Source: Auanema rhodensis
Lineage: Eukaryota; Nematoda; Chromadorea; Rhabditida; Rhabditidae
NCBI GenBank assembly: GCA_964057225.1
Contig: OZ059894.1
Span: 15,778,476 to 15,842,475 of the forward strand
Direction of reading: 5' to 3'
DNA: 64,000 bases
Both the position numbers and the translations under genes were made by a program. The first letter of the stretch is position 1; each line of letters starts with the position of its first letter. This document shows positions 26,396 to 39,432 of this stretch, one piece after another. A model generated the notes under the pieces. That model made no database searches and was not told where the DNA came from. It saw nothing but the letters and a program-made list of their open reading frames with translations.

Positions 26396-26923
26396 ATCAA
26401 GAGCTAAAAATGAGAAAAAGCTTGGAACAAAGGTTGACTAACCAAAGAAAAAAGCGGAGAAAACTTTGAGGTCATCTACGACCAGTGATGCCAAATACAC
26501 TCACAGACTTCTTGGCAATTCCGGCTTTTCTCCTCATTTCCCAGTCTATTTCCTGTCTTGTCTTTTGGTATGTGTGTGATGATGATGATGATGGTTGTGA
26601 TGGTTGTGCTAGTGGCTCAATAGTTTTACTTGAAAAAAGATGAAGAAAGTCTACAGATCATTTAGAATGAGAAACTCATCTCATCCTATCTTCATGTATT
26701 TCTTTTTTATTCCATTTTTCATACACATAATGTCTTTCATTGTCCATCAAAATGTGCTGATCCTCACAGTCCTATTCCTAGTGTTTCATACATCACTGCA
26801 ACTACTCATCAAACACCCTTCTATTTCTTTGATAATTTTCAGAAAAGATCTATGTATATAGCAATTTCAAATTCGTTATCCAAACACAGTATTGTATGTG
26901 AATGAAGTTTTATATTTTTCCAG

Positions 26924-29291
26924 AGCCATATCCCCTCGATCTCCATTGATCCTCCTAGACGTCTTTCCATTTCGTCGCCTCTTCGTTTTACCCGAACTTT
27001 CTCAGAGGATTCTTTGGACTCCATTGAAAAGACAGGACGTCGTGAACTATTACGAAGAAAAATGCTGTCAAGTCAGGTAGTTATAGTTATGAATAATTTA
27101 TTTTTAATCCTTTTGATGTTTCAATATTATCAGCTTTCATAACAGTTAAATCTCATATCAATGTTTCGAAAGATTATAAAATCTTTTAATTATATTTTCA
27201 AGAATTAAACGATAATCACAAGATCAAACTCTTATATATATAATTAATCCATCAGTTTATATTTTCATCGACATTTTCTGATTAATGATCATGATATATG
27301 AGCTTGTTAGCGTTTTTACTAAGTTGTTCATGAGATAGTTTGAGACTCATATCTTATAGTTAGTACTCACATTCAGGTTTAATGACTAATTACCACATTA
27401 CGAAAACAAATGACCACCAAAAACTCAAAGTTAAAGTTTAGTCTTTGGAAGTATTTCGAATAACTTGCTTTACCTTTTCATCAGTATCGGTGAACTGGCC
27501 GTGAGAGCCATCCCGACTTCTTTCTTTTTCTTGAAAATATCTCTATATCGAAAATTCTTTCTCAACTAATATTTTCTCAATGTTATTTCAATGAAAATCT
27601 TTTTTTTTTCAATTTTATAAACATTGAGTTAAAAGTTTATGTTAAGGAAACTGGAATGAATCTACTTCCTTCTCCTAATGGTTGCCCATTGCTTCGCGAA
27701 ATGGGACGATCCCGCACAGAACCCACTGACTCAACAGATAATCTAAGAATTCCTGGATCTGTAAGTAGTTTGAAGCATTGCTTTTCACATATTTTGAAAA
27801 AAGAAATGTTCTGAAAAACATTCAAGATACTGATGCAAAGTCAATTTTTTTCATTTTCAGCTTAAGAGATCAACTGGTGATCTCACGAAAGAGCACACAG
27901 GAAAGCGTACATTGGGAGAAGTAATAGGTTTGTTTGTCTTTGATCTTCTGAATAATGATAATGAAAATGGGACAGTAATTATTTGTTTAAATTAAATTTT
28001 TTTCCAGGTTTGAGTCTGTATCAACACAAGCTGATAACTCAAGCATGGCCAAATATTTTTAGTACGGGATGTAACGGGCAATTTGCCAACAATATTTATG
28101 ATATTCTGTGTAGAAAATGTCCTAAAGCTCGAATTTTATTCAAAAAGGTATAACTATTACTATACGCCGAAAAGAAAATTTATCAAACATGTTACAGGCT
28201 AATACAGTAGCCAGTTTTGCTCAAACAGATGATTGTTATGCCTTACACGCTAAGGTAACTGTTGAATTAATAGATGCAGCAATACGCGGATTGGATTCGG
28301 ATCATGTTAAATTTACTTCATATGTATATGAGGTTTAAACTGCTAATATAGATTATTATCTAATTTATATTTTTAGATAGGGAAATCACATCGCCATCTA
28401 CGTCCAGAAGGATTAACCACTGGCATGTGGGATGAATTAGGTTAGACAGCTGACTGTTTTTTAATTTAATAACAATTAATTAAATAATTCTTCAAGAGAC
28501 AATTGAAAAAATCAATTAATTTAACAAGTTTTCGTATCGTTAGTATATCGTTACTTGGTTTTGAAAATCTCTGATATTATGAGTGACTTTCATTTCCCTT
28601 GATACTTTAAATATTCTCAAAAATGTGTTTCTGTTCGTCTTAAAAAGCTCAAATTATTTTCGAAAACTAATTATTCACTTCCTTTCTAATATAGTAAGGA
28701 CATGAGAACTTTGAATGTTTAGAATTTTCAAAGATATAAAGAAAACGGTAACATTGTAAAACTTGTTTAAGTGAATGATATTTTAAAATAAAATAAAAAT
28801 TTAAATTAAAAATAGAACTTACCTCATTAATACAACCAGTCTGTACATTTAACACGTTTGAAATGAAATAAAAAAATATTCACGTGAAGTAGTCACGTGA
28901 AATGTGCATCCATACATACATTCAAAGTCATTTATTATCTGTATGTTATATTCAAAAATGTCTGAATGAAAGATGATAGAGATAAAAAAAAGAAAAAGAA
29001 AATGATGATGATGATGATGAAATATAAAAATATATTTATAATATATTCAATATTATAATTCATTTTATAGGTGATGCTATAATTGAAGCTTTACGTCGTT
29101 ATGAAAGTGTAAGAAAGCATAAGGAATTACGCCGAGCATGGTTAGCACTTATTGCTTACATAACTGATAATATGAAACAGGTTAGTTGAATCAACATTTA
29201 TTTTATTTATTTATTCTTACAGGGTCAAACTGTCTTACGAGCAGCATCAAGTTATGATATATGCGATTACGGTAGTCCAAAAAAGATTTGA
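26924..29291 (+). CDS. Globin with long N-terminal extension
   Basis: The globin fold starts in the exon at 28008 (LSLYQHKLITQAWPNIF) and runs to about 29180. CD1 Phe is likely in RILFKK, the distal His E7 in ALHAKV, and the proximal His F8 in IGKSHRHL; helix H is in LRRAWLALIAYITDNMK. Both haem-side histidines are present, so haem binding is expected. A Ser/Arg/Pro-rich extension of over 100 residues precedes the fold (exons 26924-27076, 27647-27760, 27861-27927), as in many nematode neuronal globins. Its SxD/SxE sites could be phosphorylated (inference). All exon phases join: 28008-28147, 28198-28332, 28377-28440, 29071-29180 and 29223-29291. Most introns near the fold are about 50 bases, but 28441-29070 is 630 bases. 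Stop TGA at 29289-29291. The true start is likely upstream, perhaps at 24907. I cannot assign a family number. Confidence 0.86.
28880..28900. promoter_or_regulatory. Paired TCACGTGA E-box palindromes in a globin intron
   Basis: Two copies of TCACGTGA lie at 28880-28887 and 28893-28900, 13 bases centre to centre, in the only long intron of the globin core. TCACGTGA is the preferred site of TFEB/MITF-type bHLH-Zip factors (HLH-30 in C. elegans), and each copy also holds the hypoxia-factor core RCGTG. Function is inferred. Confidence 0.4.
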
Positions 29292-31195
29292 AAATCTTTT
29301 GCTCTTTTCCATTTTCTCCTCCTTTTGCCCAAATAACTATGATCTTTATTTAATATTCAAATTGGATTACTTACTAACATTGTTGTTTTCTTTCGTCTTC
29401 ATGCCATCCTAAACCATACGACGCTTTCTCTAATATAAATTTTGGCTCGTATCATTCAGAATCTCTTGCACACCCCTTCCAATCTCAATTCGTCCTCTTT
29501 TTTTCTCTCTCTCTCTCTTTCTCTTGCTCCTCATTTGTCTCTCTCTCACTCTCTCTCTATGTAAAAACGCATCTCCTGATATTCTGATCTCTCAGTTGAA
29601 TCCAACAAAAATTTCTTCTTTATATCTCTGATAGCATTCGTCTTGAAGTCTATCAAACTAATTAAACTCACCGCTTTGCACTTTTTGCACATATCACAGT
29701 TATGATCAACTTGCAGAGTTTTAAACAATTTATTTTATTGTTGCTTCAAATGCTATATAATACATAGGAACATGATTAAAATAATCGTTTACTTTTGGTT
29801 ATTATCCAAAAGTAATTATACATATTATAAGTTCAACTAAATTACCTTATACGGTATTCTTATAATGTATAAGTTTCATGAGATCAAATTGAAAAATCAA
29901 AAAAATCAAAAAGAATCAGAATTGTTATAGACATCAATATTATAGTAATATCTTACTGTCTTTTATGGTTAAGTAAATCTTTTCTGGTTATTCACACACA
30001 CACACACACATACACCTACATCTACACCTACACACATATATTATATATATTATATAGTAATATATTTTATATATATTACTATATTACTATATTATATAAT
30101 TGTCTTTGTATTTTTCTTATTATATTGTATTACGATTTCACGGATTATAGCTTCATATGATTTGTACAAAATGAAACAACGCAAAAAAAAAGATTTCATA
30201 TAAAAATTTATTTTTTGTTTAAATTTCTGTCTTTTTTCTGCTGAAAGAATGAGAGAGACGATTATAAAAATAGAGAAAAGAGAGCATTTCATCGCTGACA
30301 ATACTGTACAAAAAAACAACAACATAACTGTGAAATTAAAAGAGAAATCTTCGTTTCGGACGTAGTTTTCGAACATTGTATAAGATTCGTAAATAACAGA
30401 GAAAAATGAAGAAGTTCAAGCACCATATTAGCACAGCACATGCAGTTGAGATGGTAACCAATAAAAAAAAGTAAAAAAAAGAACCATATTAACAACATAG
30501 CATACAAAATATATATTTGACAGATATATAGGTTGATAACCCGACAAGAAATTCGTTCCTAGAAGCTTACATAAGAGGTCCGTAATTTTGTCATTGTTTA
30601 ACTATTCTATATATAATATATATACATATTTTATATAGAATAGATAGATATAATTAACTAGGACAACGATTATGATTATGATTATATTGAAGATTGAGCA
30701 AAATGAAGGCCAAGGTTGCTTCCGTTTTAAGCTTTCAACGATCGGCAAAATTGTCGATGAAATTAAAAGCGGAATAGCTAAGTGAAGTGTGATGGATACT
30801 GTTTTCTCATCGAGTGATAAGTTAAATTTTCAAAAGTCTACTAGACAGCTACATGGGAACTAAGGAGGAAAAGAAACACGAGTCATTTTGAGATTTCATT
30901 GAGTTAAGCTGATTATACATTATAGGTATCCCTGGCACAAGGAATTCAAGGTGAGACCAAAAGTTTGTATACTTCTCAGTCTCTAACCGCGGTTTTTTTG
31001 GAGAGAGCAAGATAATGATCGTTTTAGTAAAAATATCCTTTAAGTAATTGGAACTTAAAGATCTTACTGTATTCATTAAGACTATTTGTATGTGATTTAC
31101 TATTAAACAAAGGAAGTTATTCCTTTTTTTAAAAAGTAAAACACCATCTCTATAAGTAGCTAAGGACTGAAGAAAATCATATGTAAAAGGATATG
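29292..31195. other. Intergenic region between globin and TMEM41A-like gene
   Basis: Globin 3' UTR and spacer between two convergent genes. It holds CT-rich DNA (29500-29560), a short (CA)n tract near 29995-30010, and AT-rich inverted stretches at 30030-30100 and 30600-30650. No further gene is supported on either strand. Confidence 0.5.
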
Positions 31196-33421
31196 TTAGA
31201 TTATCTCCATCTTCCGCGGTTCAGGATCAGAGCTCACAGGCAGAAGCTGAAAAAAATTTTTTTTAGTTTAAAAAAAAAAGAAATGTAAAGAAAGAAATTG
31301 CTTTTGAATAAAAAAAATGTACCTGATGTCTCTGAGCCCTAGGCCGAACATAGATAGCATAAGCCAATGGAATTAATGCAAATGAGCATAGTTTAAGCAT
31401 TGTTGCTGTGCTGAAAAAAGATTGAAAGTTGAACAAGATCTTCCATTAAAATAGAAAAAAATAGGAAAAGATAAAAAGTACCTGAATATATCATCCCAGG
31501 ATCGAAGATCAGATAGAATATATCCAGCTTGAACACAAATAAAGTTGTACGGCGCCAAACCTACAAAAGAAGAATTAAAATATTAAGAATCGTTTGTGAA
31601 ATGGATCTTCAATAAAAGATTTTTTCACGAAAGTCTAAAGACGTAAAAGTTTTAAATAGATTTCATTCAACAAAAAGTGAAGAGGACGAGTCAAATATTA
31701 CTTTCAAAGAAAACGAATTGCAGATGATTACAGGAATACTTCATCAATGTCATCATCAGAAGTATTGCAGAAAGAAAATTAATCGTTCGGAAAAATTGAT
31801 TCGGAATTGGCTTTGATGACTATCGAAAATAGAAATTTCTTTAGAACATAATCGCTCGTGATTCAATTGATTTCTTGGTTTCTATTTAAACATTGTATCT
31901 AATTTGGTCTTTCTGAAACCAAAAAATCCGGGTCATCAATGACCTCAAACAGCCATTGAAAAACCAATTCAAACTTTTTACTTCTAAAGCAACTTTCGCT
32001 TTAGAATATTCGGATATCGCAAAATAGTGGTCATGCTACTTACCTATCAAAGCTGAACCAGCAAATATCGGTAACGGAATATTCAAAAAAGGTGCTACAA
32101 TATTCAGAAGCCAAGATGGTGAGATTGGAAACATTCGAGCAAATAAAAGGAACGGTAACAATCGATTACTGTTGTCATCAATCTATAATAAATAAATTAA
32201 GAAAAAACTGAATTTCCATATGTTGTTTCAAAGCAAAGTATTCAAAAATGAAAATTCACAAACCTTTTGTTGGAGGTAGGTTAACTTCTGTCCGAAATAG
32301 TATAAAACGTATTCACGGCCAAACATTTCAGAAAATAAATAGCATAATGTGGATCCAACTGTAAAGAACTTTGTTACAATAAAATCAACTGTTAGTTTAT
32401 GTGTTTATCATATACTAAAGGTTTTAGAAAAAGCATATTTTGAAAAATAACATAGGTTTAACTATATCTATACGATAATGAAACTTTATATATTTTAGTT
32501 TAATATTCATAGAATAGTCCATAGAATATATAATTTGCTTACTTGTTGTCAAACAACAGCAGAGAATGAAACCCGTCCACAAGTCATAGACTGCACCGGC
32601 AATCACGTTCTGTAAGTAAAAAAAACTGTTTTGTGTCTGTTTAATTTCAAATGATCTGCAGAATTAAAATTTTTTTTTATCAAATTTAAGGAACCAGGGA
32701 TGGGGGGGGAATGCTGTTTTGATTGTTCATTGCTAACGAAAGATTGGCTAATTGGAACTGGGAAGATATTTCTTAGCCTGTTCTTCTAATGATCAGAAGT
32801 TTAGCGCAGAGAAAGAAATCGAAAATTTCAATTTAATAGCCTTCAATCCAAGTTTTCAGCTATATAGAATTATTTGATAGCAATATCGGTATGTTTTGAA
32901 AGAATATTCTTATGTAAAATATTTTGAAATATAATATTATATATTATTAAATATTATAATTAATAAAAATTCTTACTAAGAGAAATGATCCAGGAATAGC
33001 AAATGTCTGCTTATATAGATATGCACAAATAAATACTGTAGTTATATAGCCAAAATGATTTTCTTTATAAACTCGAAATTTTTCAGCTAAAGCAGTGAAG
33101 TTATCGAATTGTCGTGGTAATTCGAAAAGACTATCTGAAAATAAAATAATAAATTGAAATTTTATTTTATTAATTATATAAATAGTTACAAATTATACAA
33201 ATTGATTTGTAATTGATTATCTCAAAATAGACTGATATGACAGCAACATTCATATATTTTTTTTCTCCACAAAAATTTGAAGAAAAGAATCGCATTGAAA
33301 AAGAAAAAAATAGGAAAAACTACTAACCATCACTTCCCCATTCAGGTGCTGAACATATCATATACCATAAGGATAATGATGATGCAGCAAAAATACATGG
33401 CAAAATGAGCAGACGAACCAT
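31196..33421 (-). CDS. TMEM41A-like VTT-domain (lipid scramblase family) membrane protein
   Basis: Nine minus-strand exons join in phase: 33421-33328, 33134-32977, 32609-32543, 32358-32264, 32182-32044, 31560-31482, 31410-31323 and 31246-31196 are clear. The protein is about 255 residues with a signal-anchor-like start (MVRLLILPCIFAASSLSLWY), then the VTT/DedA core: KQTFAIPGSFLLNVIAGAVYD, FLLFARMFPISPSWLLNI, and GLAPYNFICVQAGYILSDL. The PYNFICVQ sequence matches TMEM41A rather than TMEM41B, which has PPSFVAI there. The VTT family (TMEM41B, VMP1, DedA) scrambles or moves lipids at the ER; the exact TMEM41A role is less known. The hydrophilic tail ends DPEPRKMEII. ATG is at 33421-33419 and TAA at 31198-31196. 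The gene is convergent with the globin. Confidence 0.92.
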
Positions 33422-35340
33422 CTAAGAAGATTCGTGTAATATTGAGATTTACTCTAAAGTTGATCGATGTGTCGTATTTAAAAAAGAAATAATGAGCAAA
33501 TCTGAAAAGAAAAACAGAAATTTAGAAAGAAAAACAGTTAAAAATCAAAATTAAAAGAAATACGAAAAAGACAAAGAAAAAAATGTTGAATAAATTAAGT
33601 TGAAACGTTAGAACAACATCAAGGTTCTGATATGTTTTTAACATCTGGATCATAAATTTTTCAACTTTTCATGATTTAAATAGATAGATCTTGCTATTCC
33701 AGCTTGAAGTCGGCAACAAAACTGCAAAAAGGAAGATCAAGATCAATGAAAAAGTGAAAAAGAGAACAGGTAGCATGAATAGAACAAGGAAGACGAAAAC
33801 GATAGGTTGGGTGAAAAAGAGACAAACTGTGTCATGTGTCATTTCAACATGCCGTTGCTGTTTTCTTTGAGCATTATTTGCGATGTTTTCTGTCCTAAAT
33901 AAAAGTCCTTAGATTGAAGAATGTTACAAGAAATGGTTTTGCAAGATTAATGAAAAACTTATTATATTTATAGTTATAAAGCTATTTAACTATATTTATA
34001 ATATTATAAGGGATACTAATAGAAAAAGATACATAAGGCTATACGTTTCAACTGTGTAATGATAAATGCAAGTTAAATAGAAGTGAAAGTTAAAGAAAAG
34101 GACAACAAGGATGATACAGTTCAGATGTCAATCTTGTTCGTGCATCATATACCATCAATCTGTTGACCGGATATAGGAAACCTATAGTTCTCCCGGGGGT
34201 CAACCAAAAACTTGATTCAAATCAGTCGGTGTCATACGATCGCTAAAGCTTAACAAAAGAAATTAAACAAGATCTTGAATAATGAGAATAATGTTATCTA
34301 AAAAAGGAAATCAAAGGTGATAGCAATATAGCTTAAGTTTAGCGCTTTAAATGCTGTAATTGTTATAAATCCTAAACTTGGATCATTAACACGCGCAACA
34401 ATATGCTGATGAATAAGCTGAACAATACGGTCAAACATGTGATAGATGTATTTTCATGTATATCGGGTTGAATTATATAGAACAATGAATGAAGTTATGA
34501 TATAAACATGAAAAATATCGTTCAAGTTAATAAGAATAGGCAAAATAATGAGAAGAACTCAAAGAAAGACAAAAAAATAGGAAAATAGGTCTTGATCTCT
34601 ATGTATATGTATGATGCTGTTTTGACCATCGCCGATGACGAATAGACGACCACATGTTAAAACGATGTGATGGACGAAAAATTAAGAAAAATTGTTTTGA
34701 ATTGACTGCAGGGCTGACATTTTTGATTTGCAAACATGGCTGGGGGAAGATGGTTAAGTAGTGGTAAGCAAAGTTTGATAATCAAACTGAACAACATCAT
34801 GTAAATCAAATGAATAATCCAGATTTTGAAATAAACGAAAAGACAGAGAAGTATTGAGATGAACAGAAACACTATTAGCGAAAAACAAGTTCTTGCTTAA
34901 CGCATAAGTTAATTAGTATATGTTAGAGTTATATATATACTATATATTTTCTTTTTTTTCTTTTAAAACATTATTTATTGATAAATCACCACTTAGATGA
35001 ACTATAAAACAACATGAAAATGCAGATATGCACTACAATCTTCGAAATACAATTCGATTTCGAAAGACGTTTATAAAGTTTCTGTTTTATATTTTATGCT
35101 TCTTCTTCCAAATTCTAACCTGATTTTAAATATATATCTCTCACTCTCCCTCTTTCGTTCTTCTTTTTTTTCTTCCTCTCAGTATCCCTTTCTGCCCATG
35201 TGAGTGGGGAGAAAAGCAAATAAAATAAAAAATATATATTAAGTTAAAAGGGCTTAAAGATTATATATTGGAAATAATAATAATATAAAAAAGAATAGTT
35301 AATGAACAAAAAAAAACTTATATGATAAAGATAAAGTAAT

Positions 35341-35380
35341 ATACATACATACATATATACAGATATATGTATGTATGTAT
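35341..35380. repeat. Perfect 18-bp hairpin palindrome
   Basis: ATACATACATACATATAT at 35341-35358, a 4-base loop, then its exact reverse complement at 35363-35380. It could form a cruciform or RNA hairpin, though simple ATAC repeats make such symmetry easier to get by chance. Confidence 0.85.
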
Positions 35381-35493
35381 TACAACTTTCTAAAGTACGA
35401 ATGCAAATGAAACAAATATGAACAAAAGAACAACCGAGCACAAAGACGTACATACAATTAAATGAATTTGAAATCATCACGACGTGGATGGCA

Positions 35494-35513
35494 ACATACA
35501 CGTACGTGTATGT
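35494..35513. repeat. Perfect 20-base palindrome
   Basis: ACATACACGTACGTGTATGT equals its own reverse complement. It lies 110 bases from another palindrome and has a CACGTACGTG centre holding two ACGTG words in opposite directions. Confidence 0.85.
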
Positions 35514-36603
35514 ACGTGGCTGATTCATTTGTAAAAATGAAAATAAATCAAATGAACAGTTGAGGATGATTAATTGTTTCTAAAAATAAAACTCTTCGCA
35601 AGGAGAAAGTAACAAAATTAGAGGAGAATGAGCTATTTTTATAAATCGCCTAAAGGTGAAAACGGACGAAAAGTGAAAAGTGGGAGATGAGGATGCAGCG
35701 CAGATTAAATTCTAAAGATACAGCATTTCCTTCTCTTTTTTTTGCCGTAAGGGGTGTAGAGGGGGAGGATTGGTGGTGGTAGTCATCTACGGGTGTTCTC
35801 ACAGTTCATCAAATGATTTCGAAATAAAATGTATTCACGAAAAAGTATGGAAAGTATGCATTGATGAGAACAAATTGGTGAATTAAATATAAAATGTTTT
35901 AAGCAAATAAAAGATTACCACAACTAACAATCAGTGCCACTTTGCCATGAAAAAGAAAAAAATTAAAATTGCTTACGTGAGTTCTGTGAATGTGTTTGAG
36001 TACTGTAAACTTGATTAGCAGCTTTATTTGAAGTAAAAACAAACTTTTCTTAGTTAAAAAAATGAAGAAGAGTTTTTTATTATATAAAGAATGCAAATGG
36101 CAAATGAAAAGAAATTATGTCATTCTTGCTTTCAGTCTGAACAATAGCGAATGAAGGAAGTTTATAATGAAATCTGAATTGTTATTGATATTAAATCATT
36201 AAAAATCCTAAAGCAAAGAGAAGAATTTTGTTAAAAGAGGGGGTGTTAGAAGATATGGCCTGATATAGATGTGATAAGCTTGATCAATGGATAATTGTGG
36301 GCAGTCCTTCCAAGACCTGTTTATCGTGGCTTTTCGTCGTTGTCTACATCGCTAACTAGCCATGAACAATCTCTTAGCACGGTAGGGGGGAGTAAACTAT
36401 GTTGTAGGATAGGAAAGGATAAGTAAGGAAAGATATATCAAAACATTGGAGAGTGAAAAACCCATGTTGTTCAGGGGCAAATGTTTCAAACCGGCAAAAT
36501 AGTTTAAAGAGTAGGCATAAAATTGCAGAAAAACATCTCAAATCTGAAGCTTGTTCCGCCACTTCACTTGGCCAAAAGAACTGTCAATGATGGGTTTGTG
36601 ACT

Positions 36604-36961
36604 GTTTTGTACGAATATTGAGACTGGAGAATGATTCTGAGGGACAGGATAAGAAGACGTCAGCAGATAATGGATGTACATTGGGAGAGTACAACAAAGA
36701 TGAGGGATCGTCAACCAACAGTATCAGGCGACGACACATGAAGAAACATGAAATACGAATTGGCTATCAGCGTCATAGTGAATGCATTGTGAGTGGGATA
36801 TAATACTATGAACAGACAATCATCCAAATAAAGTGATCGTTCGAGGAAAACGAGTGGAAGATCGAAAGGGTGAGAGAAGAAGAATGACGATGGCTGCTGG
36901 CGAGGACGACGACAATGAAGAAGACGCTGACGATGTGGATAAGAAGACAGCCAAGAAATGA
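36604..36961 (+). CDS. Possible exon pair of an unrecognised + strand gene
   Basis: One open frame from about 36618 to 36791 (peptide includes RLENDSEGQDKKTSADNG and RRRHMKKHEIRIGYQRH) ends at a good donor (GTGAGT at 36789). A second open frame at about 36816-36961 (includes VIVRGKRVEDRKGERRR and GEDDDNEEDADDVDKKTAKK) ends at TGA. Codons are varied and less AT-rich than the surroundings. The gap between them would be an intron under 30 bases, which is too short, so the two may not belong together. A minus-strand reading is also open. Low confidence; no family recognised. Confidence 0.18.
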
Positions 36962-39339
36962 TTAAAGTAGGAATTGGGAGGATAATAGAAGAAAGAAGAT
37001 ACAATGTAGTGAGAAGGCAAAGTTTCAATTGAAAGAAAGGTTTACTAATACATATCTCTGATCTGATTTCCGTACGCTAATTATCTGTGAAGAGAAGAGG
37101 TCATAAGAGGAAAAAAGGAAGAAAGAAGAGGAGTAAGAGAAAGAAAAAATATCAATTGAGAGAGAAAGAGAGAGAGAGAGGAAGAAAGAGAAAAAGAAAT
37201 GCTTATAGTTAACAAGAATATAGCCGAATAAAAGCGAATATTATCTTGTTTTTGCTTGTATTATGTCGGAAATCTTGATAGTCTACGTATACATCATAGT
37301 ATAGATTTGCTTCAAATCAAAAAGTTAATTGTTCAATCTTATAACTTGAGATAATAAAATGGATAATAACAAGTAAAATCATTGTGATTGATGCTTTATA
37401 TAAACTTAATTAACTTCGCAGATTAATCTTTTTGTCAGGAACATCAAAATGGCATTGGAGTCTTCTTCTCATGAAGTTGGAGAACGGCTTGTTAAACTGG
37501 AAAATCACCATCAAAACCGATAAAAGCTTGTTGAATGAAAAACCGGGTGAGAAAATTGTTTTGGGATGGGCAAAATAGAAGATTTGTCTATGATCTCGAA
37601 CAATTGAGAGAAAAAAAATATTTCAGATAATCAATTAGCTATTTGATTCGGATTTGAATTTTTGGGATGAAGCAGTTTTGTAAGAAACAACAACAATCTT
37701 CCGTTTGAAGATATAAAGACGGAAATATGAATCATCGAATGAATTATAGAAGAATGTTATATATGTATCTTATTTAACTAGTTTTTTTTACTAACTATTA
37801 CATATATACATATATATATATATTTATTTTTATTTTTTATTGATGTTGTGATAGTGATAACTAGAGAAATCATGCTTTTTGATAAAAAAAATCAACAAAA
37901 AGCGTTAATAATTTTATGCAAAGGCAAAAGAAGAATAAAAAATGAATAATATAGTTATGAATATCTAGTTAGTTATATATTTAGAAAAAATAATATTTAT
38001 ATAAAATATAATGTATTGAATAAATAAAAACAAAAATTTTAATATTGGCTTTTGTATTTTTGTATTAATTATTGAATGAGTAAAACAGATATGATGAATA
38101 AATTTTATTTTTAAAAAAAAATGACATCATATGAGATGCTTTAGAAGTGGCCAATCAGAATAGTTAGTTGTCTTGTGATTCATTATTAAAGTTATTGAAA
38201 AACTATTGTTGTGAGTCAATAAAGTAATCGAAAAAAAAACTGTAGAAATGATAAATCAAACAGGAATTTGAACACCAGTCAAGATAGTGACAAGACTAAT
38301 GCTTGTAAATGTCTTTTAAAACTTTATTCAACAACATAAATAGAAGAAAAAAATTTTGTTTGGTAAAGTCACTTTCTGTGGTTTGATTATGATTATTGAA
38401 CGAAAAAAACTGTAAAATGATAAGAAAATCATTTTTCAACTTTGAACTAATCATAATTATGAGTCAAATGGATTGTTTAATAATTACTTTAAACATAGGT
38501 ATTTGTGCTTTTTTGATTTAGTGATAAGAATAGCAATAATCATTCTTGAGTTTAATTTAATTTCATGTTCTTCAAAAACCGAATAAGATTATAGTTTATG
38601 ACGAACTGGAAATATTGTGACAAAAGCAATTGAACTTGTTCAGATAGAAGATTATCAAATGTTAAAGTAAGTCAATCCATATTTAAAAATGTTGTTCAAA
38701 GTCAAAAAAGTTGGTTTATTAATATGATCAAACTATGTTGATGTGTATCTATCATGTCACAATTATAAAAAAAAACAATGTAGAGGGTAAGAAGGATGTA
38801 GAAGTGAAATAGAGGGAGAAATAGAGAAAGAGGGAGAATAATTCTCTAATAATTCATTATGTTATGTTGAGGATGAAGGAATTATGATGGATATTAAGTT
38901 AATTGGAAGTAATGTGAAAGTTACGTGAAAAGGTTACGTGTACACTGTATGCTATGCGTCATCATGATGTACAACTGACAGCAGAGATCACTGAGTGCAA
39001 AGGAACATCAAAGAAGAAAGTATTAACTACGAACATTTTTTTCTTTTATTTATAATATAAAAATAATTTAAATTATTTTATAAGTTATTATATTATTTTA
39101 AATATATAGCTGATTTTGAATTTTCTAGTTTAACAAACTATTAAAAGTTTTTTTTTGTTTTTTTTTAATCAAAAGTACAAGAATAAAACGAATATATTAT
39201 ATAATTGTTAATATAGTATTTTTAAAAGTAAAGCTTTTAGTTTTATTGTTCTGCTTTCCGATAGAAGAAGAAATATGAAAACAAACATATAATGATCAGT
39301 GTTAATTTTTTGTTAAACGACTGTACAAGATTAAGAGGT

Positions 39340-39340
<1 letters not shown>

Positions 39341-39421
<81 letters not shown>

Positions 39422-39432
39422 GAGAGAGAAAA
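39341..39432. repeat. (GA)n microsatellite
   Basis: A GA dinucleotide tract of about 90 bases with a few single-base breaks at its 3' end. It gives a spurious Glu-Arg open frame. Confidence 0.95.

Noticed and set aside
36711-37028. 105-codon minus-strand open frame
   Set aside because: It is Leu/Ser/Phe-rich, the antisense of purine-rich DNA; the + strand reads at least as well and neither shows a domain.
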